64,000 nucleotides of DNA from Nemertoderma westbladi (taxonomy: Eukaryota > Xenacoelomorpha > Nemertodermatida > Nemertodermatidae): NCBI GenBank assembly GCA_032718475.1, contig JAUCBJ010008979.1, positions 1-64,000 on the forward strand, written 5' to 3'. The notes under the pieces are model-generated. The model had not been told where the DNA came from and made no database searches. It saw only the letters and a list, made by a program, of their open reading frames with translations. How positions within the stretch are numbered: position 1 is the first letter of the stretch; each line of letters begins with the position of its first letter. Positions 47,801 through 60,106 of this stretch are shown here, in pieces. A program made the position numbers and the translations under genes.

Positions 47801-50800
47801 AGAAACATACGGAGAGCCAAGCAAGAAATGAGAAATACCGAGAAAAGTGAAAGAAACATACGGAGAGCCAAGCAAGAAATTAGAATTACCGAGAAACGTG
47901 AAAGAAACATACGGAGAGCCAAGCAAGAAATAAGAATTACCGAGAAAAGTGAAAGAAACATACGGAGAGACAAGCAAGAAATAAGAATTACCGAGAAAAG
48001 TGAAAGAAACATACGGAGAGCCAAGCAAGAAATAAGAATTACCGAGAAAAGTGAAAGAAACATACGGAGAGACAAGCAAGAAATAAGAATTACCGAGAAA
48101 AGTGAAAGAAACATACGGAGAGCCAAGCAAGAAATTAGAATTACCGAGAAACGTGAAAGAAACATACGGAGAGCCAAGCAAGAAATAAGAATTACCGAGA
48201 AAAGTGAAAGAAACATACGGAGAGCCAAGCAAGAAATGAGAAATACCGAGAAAAGTGAAAGAAACATACGGAGAGCCAAGCAAGAAATTAGAATTACCGA
48301 GAAACGTGAAAGAAACATACGGAGAGCCAAGCAAGAAATAAGAATTACCGAGAAAAGTGAAAGAAACATACGGAGAGACAAGCAAGAAATAAGAATTACC
48401 GAGAAAAGTGAAAGAAACATACGGAGAGCCAAGCAAGAAATAAGAATTACCGAGAAAAGTGAAAGAAACATACGGAGAGACAAGCAAGAAATGAGAATTA
48501 CCGAGAAAAGTGAAAGAAACATACGGAGAGCCAAGCAAGAAATAAGAATTACCGAGAAAAGTGAAAGAAACATACGAAGAGCCAAGCAAGAAATGAAAAT
48601 TACCAAGAAACATGAAAGAAACATACGGAGAGCCAAGCAAGAAATGAAAATTACCAAGAAACGTGAAAGAAACATAAGGAGAGCCAAGCAAGAAATGAAA
48701 ATTACCGAGAAAAGTGAAAGAAACATACGGAGAGCCAAGCAAGAAATTAGAATTACCGAGAAACGTGAAAGAAACATACAGAGCCAAGCAAGACACGGGA
48801 ATTACCGAGAAACGTGAAAGAAACATACGGAGAGCCAAGCAAAAAATGAGAATTACCAAGAAACGTGAAAGAAACATAAGGAGACCCAAGCAAGAAATGA
48901 GAATTACCGAGAAAAGTGAAAGAAACATACGGAGAGCCAAGCAAGAAATTAGAATTACCGAGAAACGTGAAAGAAACATACAGAGCCAAGCAAGACACGG
49001 GAATTACCGAGAAACGTGAAAGAAACATACGGAGAGCCAAGCAAGAAATTAGAATTACCGAGAAACGTGAAAGAAACATACAGAGCCAAGCAAGACACGG
49101 GAATTACCGAGAAACGTGAAAGAAACATACGGAGAGCCAAGCAAGAAATAAGAATTACCGAGAAAAGTGAAAGAAACATACGGAGAGCCAAGCAAGAAAT
49201 TAGAATTACCGAGAAACGTGAAAGAAACATACAGAGCCAAGCAAGACACGGGAATTACCGAGAAACGTGAAAGAAACATACGGAGAGCCAAGCAAGAAAT
49301 TAGAATTACCGAGAAACGTGAAAGAAACATACAGAGCCAAGCAAGACACGGGAATTACCGAGAAACGTGAAAGAAACATACGGAGAGCCAAGCAAGAAAT
49401 AAGAATTACCGAGAAACGTGAAAGAAACATACAGAGCCAAGCAAGACACGGGAATTACCGAGAAACGTGAAAGAAACATACGGAGAGCCAAGCAAGAAAT
49501 TAGAATTACCGAGAAACGTGAAAGAAACATACAGAGCCAAGCAAGACACGGGAATTACCGAGAAACGTGAAAGAAACATACGGAGAGCCAAGCAAGAAAT
49601 GAGAATTACCGAGAAAAGTGAAAGAAACATACGGAGAGCCAAGCAAGAAATGAGAATTACCGAGAAAAGTGAAAGAAACATACGGAGAGACAAGCAAGAA
49701 ATAAGAATTACCGAGAAACGTGAAAGAAACATACAGAGCCAAGCAAGACACGGGAATTACCGAGAAACGTGAAAGAAACATACGGAGAGCCAAGCAAGAA
49801 ATTAGAATTACCGAGAAACGTGAAAGAAACATACAGAGCCAAGCAAGACACGGGAATTACCGAGAAACGTGAAAGAAACATACGGAGAGCCAAGCAAGAA
49901 ATTAGAATTACCGAGAAACGTGAAAGAAACATACGGAGAGCCAAGCAAGAAATAAGAATTACCGAGAAACGTGAAAGAAACATACGGAGAGCCAAGCAAG
50001 AAATAAGAATTACCGAGAAAAGTGAAAGAAACATACGGAGAGCCAAGCAAGAAATTAGAATTACCGAGAAACGTGAAAGAAACATACAGAGCCAAGCAAG
50101 AAATTAGAATTACCGAGAAACGTGAAAGAAACATACGGAGAGCCAAGCAAGAAATAAGAATTACCGAGAAACGTGAAAGAAACATACGGAGAGCCAAGCA
50201 AGAAATTAGAATTACCGAGAAACGTGAAAGAAACATACGGAGAGCCAAGCAAGAAATTAGAATTACCGAGAAACGTGAAAGAAACATACGGAGAGCCAAG
50301 CAAGAAATTAGAATTACCGAGAAACGTGAAAGAAACATACAGAGCCAAGCAAGACACGGGAATTACCGAGAAACGTGAAAGAAACTTATGGAGAGCCAAG
50401 CAAGAAATAAGAATTACCAAGAAAAGTGAAAGAAACATACGGAGAGCCAAGCGAGAAATGAGAATTACCAAGAAACGTGAAAGAAACATACGGAGAGCCA
50501 AGCAAGAAATTAGAATTACCGAGAAAAGTGAAAGAAACATACGGAGAGTCAAGCAAGTCACGGAAATTACCGAGAAACGTGAAAGAAACATACGGAGAGC
50601 CAAGCAAGAAATGAGAAATACCGAGAAACGTGAAAGAAACATACAGAGCCAAGCAAGAAATTAGAATTACCGAGAAACGTGAAAGAAACATACAGAGCCA
50701 AGCAAGACACGGGAATTACCGAGAAACGTGAAAGAAACTTACGGAGAGCCAAGCAAGAAATAAGAATTACCGAGAAACGTGAAAGAAACATACGGAGAGC

Positions 50801-52529
50801 CAAGCAAGAAATTAGAATTACCGAGAAACGTGAAAGAAACATACGGAGAGCCAAGCAAGAAATTAGAATTACCGAGAAACGTGAAAGAAACATACAGAGC
50901 CAAGCAAGACACGGGAATTACCGAGAAACGTGAAAGAAACTTATGGAGAGCCAAGCAAGAAATAAGAATTACCAAGAAAAGTGAAAGAAACATACGGAGA
51001 GCCAAGCGAGAAATGAGAATTACCAAGAAACGTGAAAGAAACATACGGAGAGCCAAGCAAGAAATTAGAATTACCGAGAAAAGTGAAAGAAACATACGGA
51101 GAGTCAAGCAAGTCACGGAAATTACCGAGAAACGTGAAAGAAACATACGGAGAGCCAAGCAAGAAATGAGAAATACCGAGAAACGTGAAAGAAACATACA
51201 GAGCCAAGCAAGAAATGAGAATTACCGAGAAAAGTGAAAGAAACATATGGAGAGCCAAACAAGAAATGAGAATTATCGAGAAAAGTGAAAGAAACATACG
51301 GAGAGCCAAGCAAGAAATGAGAATTACCGAGAAAAGTGAAAGAAACATATGGAGAGCCAAACAAGAAATGAGAATTACCAAGAAACGTGAAAGAAACATA
51401 AGGAGAGCCAAGCAAGAAATGAGAATTACCGAGAAAAGTGAAAGAAACATACGGAGATACAAGCAAGAAATGAGAATTACCAAGAAACGTGAAAGAAACA
51501 TACGGAGAGCCAAGCAAGAAATGAGAATTACCAAGAAAGGTGAAAGAAACATACGGAGAGACAAGCAAGAAATGATAATTACCGAGAAACGTGAAAGAAA
51601 CATAAGGAGAGCCAAGCAAGAAATGAGAATTACCGAGAAAAGTGAAAGAAACATACGGAGAGCCAAGCAAGAAATGAGAAATACCAAGAAACGTGAAAGA
51701 TACATACGGAGAGACAAGCAAGAAATGAGAATTACCAAGAAACGTGAAAGAAACATAAGGAGAGCCAAGCAAGAAATGAGAATTACCGAGAAAAGTGAAA
51801 GAAACATACGGAGATACAAGCAAGAAATGAGAATTACCAAGAAACGTGTAAGAAACATACGGAGAGCCAAGCAAGAAATGAGAATTACCAAGAAAGGTGA
51901 AAGAAACATACGGAGAGACAAGCAAGAAATGATAATTACCGAGAAACGTGAAAGAAACATAAGGAGAGCCAAGCAAGAAATGAGAATTACCAAGAAACGT
52001 GAAAGAAACATACGGAGAGCCAAACAAGAAATGAGAATTACCAAGAAACGTGAAAGAAACATACGGAGAGCCTAGCAAGAAATGAGAATTACCGAGAAAA
52101 GTGAAAGAAACATACGGAGATACAAGCAAGAAATGAGAATTACCAAGAAACGTGAAAGAAACATACGGAGAGCCAAGCAAGAAATGAGAATTACCAAGAA
52201 AGGTGAAAGAAACATACGGAGAGACAAGCAAGAAATGATAATTACCGAGAAATGTGAAAGAAACATAAGGAGAGCCAAGCAAGAAATGAGAATTACCAAG
52301 AAACGTGAAAGAAACATACGGAGAGCCAAACAAGAAATGAGAATTACCAAGAAACGTGAAAGAAACATACGGAGAGCCTAGCAAGAAATGAGAATTACCG
52401 AGAAAAGTGAAAGAAACATACGGAGATACAAGCAAGAAATGAGAATTACCAAGAAACGTGAAAGAAACATACGGAGAGCCAAGCAAGAAATGAGAATTAC
52501 CAAGAAAGGTGAAAGAAACATACGGAGAG
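26858..52529. repeat. 51-bp satellite array, left block (~500 units)
   Basis: Head-to-tail units of 51 bp. On the plus strand each runs 'aaacgtgaaagaaacatacg', then 'gagagccaagcaagaaatga', then 'gaattaccgag'. A common variant lacks 2 bp ('catacagagcc' instead of 'catacggagagcc'), is 49 bp long, and usually carries 'caagacacggg'. Others carry 'gagtcaagcaagtcacgg' or 'gagatacaagcaag'. The plus strand is about 75% purine. Blocks of variants recur at fixed offsets (1316, 2116, 2281, 4107 and 4758 bp), showing higher-order duplication. Long frames on both strands arise because 51 is a multiple of three. They are not called as genes. Confidence 0.97.
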
Positions 52530-54687
52530 TGTTACGGTATATGGCGCTGTATCCACAGTATTAGTCCATTATGCAGTATGCAATATTAGTCCGTTATACT
52601 GTATGTAATATTAGTCCGTTGTGCAGCATGATATTTTAGATAAGGCATAATAACGCAGTGGTATTTAGGTAAGGAAGTTAAAACGCCCATATATTTTGCA
52701 TCCATTCATTTTGTATAGTATGTAGCTCTACCTACGTAATTTTGTATTAGGTTATATGTAGATAGTTCCAGGGTAAGTTTATTCGGACCCTGGATTCCGT
52801 GCTTGCTGATATTAGCTTTAGTAGGGCTAGCATATAGGGACGCTGTCCTGGCCATTCAGCAGCCAGAGACGTGAACCATTACCATATATGGTAATAATTC
52901 GAGGAAAGGGAGCAAATAGGACTACAATCCGGCCTCCTTATTGGACTAGCTGCTTCCAGGTTGGTCTAGTGCTAGCACGGACTGGAGAGCCAATAAGAAA
53001 GCGATTGAGTCACCCTATTGCATCATCCCATCCGGATCACCTATAAATTGGCGGTGTGCCGGTAGAGCCTGTTATCAATCTGTTCAACCTGTTTTACTCT
53101 TCTTCAATCTGTCACATGATACACCCTTGTTACAATTTACTTGCTGAGCTGTCTCTAATTTTGTATTTTTCTGCAATTTGCTAATTTTGATTAATTTCTT
53201 GGAATGATTTGCTAGTGCGATTACTTTGCTTGTGTTTCTCAATAATTCCTTCGATTACTGCAAATTACAATCGAACTATGATTTCTACCTTTGATTGATG
53301 GTTCTATGTGATTCTTTTCTGCGCAATAATCCCAAGGGATTCCTGAAACTGTCAGACTTTGTGATTTGCATGCGCCGCTACGGTAGCTATTAGCGTAATG
53401 GAGGGCTAAGGTGCCAGTGGGCGGTGGGCGCATCGGGGGGTTGGGCGACTAGGAGAGAGCGGAGGATTCAAGGCGGGCAACGCTGGCTAGGGTCACCGTT
53501 GCGGGCGGGTAACTTGCACTGCGGCACGCAGACCGATCGCCGGTACAGCAAATTAGGGGGCTGATGATCCAGGTTTTGTCTCTATTTAGTATTAGGGGGC
53601 AGGAATTGGGTTAGTTAGGAATCCTAGATGTACCCGGGAGAGGCCTGCGCGTATTAAAACGTTGAGTGTGGAGTACGAGTAGTGAATTGCACAATTGTAA
53701 ACTGTGATTTCTAACGCTGATTGGTGTGTTATTGAAGTGTGCCTAAGATTACGAATGCTTAGATAGGCGCTCTTTTCCTTTGATTGATTTCTATTTCTTA
53801 GTTACAATAATTAGTTATTGATTAGGTCAAAGTAATACGGCAAATTAGGCTATTACTAGCGAAACCTGTTGCGTGATAAATTAGAATTACGTATTCTGGA
53901 ACTCTTAGTAATTAGTACGCTGTTAAATATTTGTGACTGTAATTAATTAGTAAAAAATTAAGAATTAGTACGCAGCATAGCGGAGAGTAGCTAAGGTAAT
54001 AATTAGTGTACTGTAAACTATTCACGCTGAGCGGTTATTTGCATTAGCGGACAATCAGCTAGAACGCACTATTCGGTACGCACGATACGCTAGTAATTTT
54101 GCTGGCCTAAAGCCAGTCGCGGGCAGTTTTAGACCCGGAGTGGTATTATCCACGTAGAAACAGATACTGTACCATTTTGATATTTTAAATATTCTCGCAT
54201 TCACACATTACGTTAGGGAACCTCCAGTATTCGCGATTAGAAAGACGTAGGTAATAGCGTGCTTTAATAATGATAAAATTAGGCGTAAGAATACTCTGAG
54301 TGCAAGGCCTCTCGCACTCGTCTTAAGTAAGCTTAGGGAGCCGACTCGGGTTTATTGTTTTGGTTATTCCCGCGTGGCTCATAGATTCGAACAGTTAGCT
54401 CTCTATCGAGCGATCGGTAGAGAAAGGAACAAGCGATTTTGCAGGAGTAGTGTAAAATTAGTAAAATATATTAGTGGACGGCAGATTAGCGCCATCTAAC
54501 GGTAAGTAGCGGTTTTGTATTTAGCAACCCTTACAATTTAGTAATAGCACGCTCCTGATCCCCTTTACTTAACAGTAGAGCAGTCTTTGTGTCTTATTGG
54601 TTAGACGAGAACTTATTAGGTTGGTAGAAGGATTATTGGTCTGTTCAACAGTTCTGCTGTTAGTATAGAGGTCGCGGTTGTTTATCA
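52530..54687. mobile_element. Solo-LTR-like insertion in the satellite (2158 bp)
   Basis: Non-repeat sequence starts TGTTACGG and ends TTATCA. It is bounded by GAGAG at 52525-52529 and 54688-54692, which together restore one satellite unit ('cggagagacaag'). TG...CA ends plus a 5-bp target duplication fit an LTR. No gag/pol, primer site or internal terminal repeat was seen, so it is best read as a large solo LTR. 'cctataaattgg' near 53040 could be its TATA box. No gene is supported inside. The frame at 53239-53433 is not credible. Confidence 0.75.
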
Positions 54688-57600
54688 GAGAGACAAGCAA
54701 GAAATGATAATTACCGAGAAACGTGAAAGAAACATAAGGAGAGCCAAGCAAGAAATGAGAATTACCAAGAAACGTGAAAGAAACATACGGAGAGCCAAAC
54801 AAGAAATGAGAATTACCAAGAAACGTGAAAGAAACATACGGAGAGCCTAGCAAGAAATGAGAATTACCGAGAAAAGTGAAAGAAACATACGGAGATACAA
54901 GCAAGAAATTAGAATTACCAAGAAACGTGAAAGAAACATACGGAGAGCCAAGCAAGAAATGAGAATTACCAAGAAAGGTGAAAGAAACATACGGAGAGAC
55001 AAGCAAGAAATGATAATTACCGAGAAACGTGAAAGAAACATAAGGAGAGCCAAGCAAGAAATGAGAATTAACGAGAAAAGTGAAAGAAACATACGGAGAG
55101 CCTAGCAAGAAATGAGAATTACCGAGAAAAGTGAAAAAACATACGGAGATACAAGCAAGAAATGAGAATTATCAAGAAACGTGAAAGAATCATACGGAGA
55201 GCCAAGCAAGAAATGAGAATTACCAAGAAAGGTGAAAGAAACATACGGAGAGACAAGCAAGAAATGATAATTACCGAGAAACGTGAAAGAAACATACGGA
55301 GAGCCAAGCAAGAAATGAGAATTACCAAGAAAGGTGAAAGAAACATACGGAGAGACAAGCAAGAAATGATAATTACCGAGAAACGTGAAAGAAACATAAG
55401 GAGAGCCAAGCAAGAAATGAGAATTACCAAGAAAGGTGAAAGAAACATACGGAGAGACAAGCAAGAAATGATAATTACCGAGAAACGTGAAAGAAACATA
55501 AGGAGAGCCAAGCAAGAAATGAGAATTACCGAGAAAAGTGAAAGAAACATACGGAGATACAAGCAAGAAATGAGAATTACCAAGAAACGGGAAAGAAACA
55601 TACGGAGAGCCAAGCAAGAAATGAGAATTACCAAGAAAGGTGAAAGAAACATACGGAGAGACAAGCAAGAAATGATAATTACCGAGAAACCTGAAAGAAA
55701 CATAAGGAGAGCCAAGCAAGAAATGAGAATTACCGAGAAAAGTGAAAGAAACATACGGAGAGCCAAGCAAGAAATGAGAATTACCAAGAAACGTGAAAGA
55801 AACATACGGAGAGCCAAACAAGAAATGAGAATTACCAAGAAACGTGAAAGAAACATACGGAGAGCCTAGCAAGAAATGAGAATTACCGAGAAAAGTGAAA
55901 TAAACATACGGAGATACAAGCAAGAAATGAGAATTACCAAGAAACGTGAAAGATACATACGGAGAGACAAGCAAGAAATGAGAATTACCAAGAAACGTGA
56001 AAGATACATACGGAGAGACAAGCAAGAAATGAGAATTACCGAGAAAAGTTAAAGAAACGTACGGAGAGCCAAGCAAAAAATGAGAATTACCAAGAAACGT
56101 GAAAGAAACATACGGAGAGCCAAACAAGAAATGAGAATTACCAAGAAACGTGAAAGAAACATACGGAGAGCCTAGCAAGAAATGAGAATTACCGAGAAAA
56201 GTGAAATAAACATACGGAGATACAAGCAAGAAATGAGAATTACCAAGAAACGTGAAAGAAACATACGGAGAGACAAGCAAAAAATGAGAATTACCAAGAA
56301 ACGTGAAAGAAACATACGGAGAGCCAAACAAGAAATGAGAATTACCAAGAAACGTGAAAGAAACATACGGAGAGCCTAGCAAGAAATGAGAATTACCGAG
56401 AAAAGTGAAATAAACATACGGAGATACAAGCAAGAAATGAGAATTACCAAGAAACGTGAAAGAAACATACGGAGAGACAAGCAAGAAATGAGAATTACCG
56501 AGAAAAGTGAAAGAAACGTACGGAGAGCCAAGCAAAAAATGAGAATTACCAAGAAACGTGAAAGAAACATACGGAGAGCCAAACAAGAAATGAGAATTAC
56601 CAAGAAACGTGAAAGAAACATACGGAGAGCCTAGCAAGAAATGAGAATTACCGAGAAAAGTGAAATAAACATACGGAGAGACAAGCAAGAAATAAGAATT
56701 ACCAAGAAACGTGAAAGATACATACGGAGAGACAAGCAAGAAATGAGAATTACCGAGAAAAGTGAAAGAAACGTACGGAGAGCCAAGCAAAAAATGAGAA
56801 TTACCAAGAAACGTGAAAGAAACATACGGAGAGCCAAACAAGAAATGAGAATTACCAAGAAAGGTGAAAGAAACATACGGAGAGCCTAGCAAGAAATGAG
56901 AATTACCGAGAAAAGTGAAATAAACATACGGAGATACAAGCAAGAAATGAGAATTACCAAGAAACGTGAAAGAAACATACGGAGAGACAAGCAAGAAATG
57001 AGAATTACCGAGAAACGTGAAAGAAACATACCATACGGAGAGACAAGCAAGAAATGATAATTACCAAGAAACGTGAAATAAACATACGGAGAGACAAGCA
57101 AGAAATAAGAATTACCAAGAAACGTGAAAGATACATACGGAGAGACAAGCAAGAAATGAGAATTACCGAGAAAAGTGAAAGAAACGTACGGAGAGCCAAG
57201 CAAAAAATGAGAATTACCAAGAAACGTGAAAGAAACATACGGAGAGCCAAACAAGAAATGAGAATTACCAAGAAACGTGAAAGAAACATACGGAGAGCCA
57301 AGCAAGAAATGAGAATTACCGAGAAAAGTGAAATAAACATACGGAGATACAAGCAAGAAATGAGAATTACCAAGAAACGTGAAAGAAACATACGGAGAGA
57401 CAAGCAAGAAATGAGAATTACCGAGAAACGTGAAAGAAACATACCATACGGAGAGACAAGCAAGAAATGATAATTACCGAGAAACGTGAAAGAAACATAC
57501 GGAGAGCCTAGCAAGAAATGAGAATTACCGAGAAAAGTGAAATAAACATACGGAGATACAAGCAAGAAATGAGAATTACCAAGAAACGTGAAAGAAACAT

Positions 57601-59739
57601 ACGGAGAGACAAGCAAGAAATGAGAATTACCGAGAAACGTGAAAGAAACATACCATACGGAGAGACAAGCAAGAAATGATAATTACCGAGAAACGTGAAA
57701 GAAACATAAGGAGAGCCAAGCAAGAAATGAGAATTACCGAGAAAAGTGAAAGAAACATACGGAGATACAAGCAAGAAATGAGAATTACCAAGAAACGTGA
57801 AAGAAACATACGGAGAGCCAAGCAAGAAATGAGAATTACCAAGAAAGGTGAAAGAAACATACGGAGAGACAAGCAAGAAATGATAATTACCGAGAAACGT
57901 GAAAGAAACATAAGGAGAGCCAAGCAAGAAATGAGAATTACCGAGAAAAGTGAAAGAAACATACGGAGAGCCAAGCAAGAAATGAGAAATACCAAGAAAC
58001 GTGAAAGATACATACGGAGAGACAAGCAAGAAATGAGAATTACCGAGAAAAGTGAAAGAAACGTACGGAGAGCCAAGCAAAAAATGAGAATTACCAAGAA
58101 ACGTGAAAGAAACATACGGAGAGCCAAACAAGAAATGAGAATTACCAAGAAACGTGAAAGAAACATACGGAGAGCCTAGCAAGAAATGAGAATTACCGAG
58201 AAAAGTGAAAGAAACATACGGAGATACAAGCAAGAAATGAGAATTACCAAGAAACGTGAAAGAAACATACGGAGAGCCAAGCAAGAAATGAGAATTACCA
58301 AGAAAGGTGAAAGAAACATACGGAGAGACAAGCAAGAAATGATAATTACCGAGAAACGTGAAAGAAACATAAGGAGAGCCAAGCAAGAAATGAGAATTAC
58401 CGAGTAAAGTGAAAGAAACATACGGAGAGCCAAGCAAGAAATGAGAATTACCAAGAAAGGTGAAAGAAACATACGGAGAGACAAGCAAGAAATGATAATT
58501 ACCGAGAAACGTGAAAGAAACATAAGGAGAGCCAAGCAAGAAATGAGAATTACCGAGAAAAGTGAAAGAAACATACGGAGAGCCAAGCAAGAAATGAGAA
58601 TTACCAAGAAAGGTGAAAGAAACATACGGAGAGACAAGCAAGAAATGATAATTACCAAGAAACATGAAAGAAACATACGGAGAGCCAAGCAAGAAATGAG
58701 AATTACCAAGAAAGGTGAAAGAAACATACGGAGAGACAAGCAAGAAATGAGAATTACCAAGAAACGTGAAAGAAACATACGGAGAGCCAAACAAGAAATG
58801 AGAATTACCAAGAAACGTGAAAGAAACATAAGGAGAGCCAAGCAAGAAATGAGAATTACCGAGTAAAGTGAAAGAAACATACGGAGAGCCAAGCAAGAAA
58901 TGAGAATTACCAAGAAAGGTGAAAGAAACATACGGAGAGACAAGCAAGAAATGATAATTACCAAGAAACATGAAAGAAACATACGGAGAGCCAAGCAAGA
59001 AATGAGAATTACCAAGAAAGGTGAAAGAAACATACGGAGAGACAAGCAAGAAATGAGAATTACCAAGAAACGTGAAAGAAACATACGGAGAGCCAAACAA
59101 GAAATGAGAATTACCAAGAAACGTGAAAGAAACATACGGAGAGCCTGGCAAGAAATGAGAATTACCGAGAAAAGTGAAAGAAACATACGGAGATACAAGC
59201 AAGAAATGAGAATTACCAAGAAACGTGAAAGAAACATACGGAGAGCCAAACAAGAAATGAGAATTACCAAGAAACGTGAAAGAAACATACGGAGAGCCTA
59301 GCAAGAAATGAGAATTACCGAGAAAAGTGAAAGAAACATACGGAGATACAAGCAAGAAATGAGAATTACCAAGAAACGTGAAAGAAACATACGGAGAGCC
59401 AAGCAAGAAATGAGAATTACCAAGAAAGGTGAAAGAAACATACGGAGAGACAAGCAAGAAATGATAATTACCGAGAAACGTGAAAGAAACATAAGGAGAG
59501 CCAAGCAAGAAATGAGAATTACCGAGAAAAGTGAAAGAAACATACGGAGAGCCAAGCAAGAAATGAGAAATACCAAGAAACGTGAAAGATACATACGGAG
59601 AGACAAGCAAGAAATGAGAATTACCGAGAAAAGTGAAAGAAACATACGGAGAGCCAAGCAAGAAATTAGAATTACCAAGAAACGTGAAAGAAACATACGG
59701 AGAGCCAAGCAAGAAATGAGAAATACCAAGAAACGTGAA
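54688..59739. repeat. 51-bp satellite array, right block (~100 units)
   Basis: Same satellite, dominated by other variants. These are 'gagacaagcaagaaatgata', 'gagatacaagcaag', 'gagcctagcaag', and 'gaaaggtgaaag' in place of 'gaaacgtgaaag'. They also occur in the last ~1.3 kb before the insertion at 52530, so the two blocks were one array. Local periods of 204 and 255 bp (4 and 5 units) are visible around 56170-56890. Three units carry an extra 'cat' run, 'aacataccatacgg' (near 57027, 57440 and 57650). Confidence 0.96.
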
Positions 59740-59920
59740 ATGTTAGTCTGTTGAAATTAAATTTGTATTGGAAAGGCGATTTATATAGTTATACAAATCT
59801 AAATGTGGGACAAATATGGACCTAATCCTACATAAATAATTTATATATAAAATTGTTCAAATAAATTATTTCACACTTTCAGCTATTTGGTTTCGTCAAA
59901 ATAATATAAAATAAACATAC

Positions 59921-60106
59921 CAGGGCAGCAGAAACGTATCTCGTAATCGCTGCATTGTACGTCACTAGTCTGGTCAGTGTTCCTACAGATAAGACCATTA
60001 CTTGAATACATATAAAGAATGTCACCAGTTGCAGAGGCGTCAATGTGTGTTTGGATGGTTCTTCCTTTAGCGTATATAGGGTCCAAACAGTTGTGATTAG
60101 CAAACC
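59921..60106 (-). CDS. Host gene exon: C-terminal half of a WxxW domain
   Basis: A minus-strand exon of 186 nt with acceptor 'aactttccttgcag' above 60106 and donor 'gtatgt' starting at 59920, phase 1-1. It encodes 'FANHNCLDPIYAKGRTIQTH', 'ASATGDILYMYSSNGLICRN', 'TDQTSDVQCSDYEIRFCCPG'. It is clearly paralogous to the exon at 4720-4905 and has the same length and phase. It is the second half of a WxxW domain (secreted or mucin-like proteins). Its N-half partner should lie above 60107 but is not found in the window. Longer open frames here extend through the splice sites and are ignored. The 51-bp satellite begins about 180 bp downstream of its donor. Confidence 0.87.

Larger units (their letters stand above)
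5573..59920 (-). other. Giant ~54.3-kb intron of the WxxW-domain gene
   Basis: This interval lies between the donor 'gtatgt' following the exon that ends at 59921 and the acceptor of the exon starting at 5572. Both splice in phase 1, and the modules on either side are consecutive halves (C-half then N-half) of the domain series. No WxxW exon sequence was seen inside. It contains the piggyBac and LINE insertions, a 5.95-kb tandem duplication, the Gypsy element and the 51-bp satellite. Joining these exons in one transcript is inference from phase and order. An unrecognised small exon within the interval cannot be excluded. Confidence 0.6.

Noticed and set aside
26858-52529. CRISPR-like regular repeats
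   Set aside because: Units are contiguous 51-bp repeats with no unique spacers, and the window is animal DNA.
26782-59754. Very long ORFs (up to 822 codons) across the 51-bp satellite on both strands
   Set aside because: They follow from a unit length of 17 codons without stops, overlap on both strands, and break wherever 49-bp units shift the frame. No start context, domain or codon bias supports a gene.
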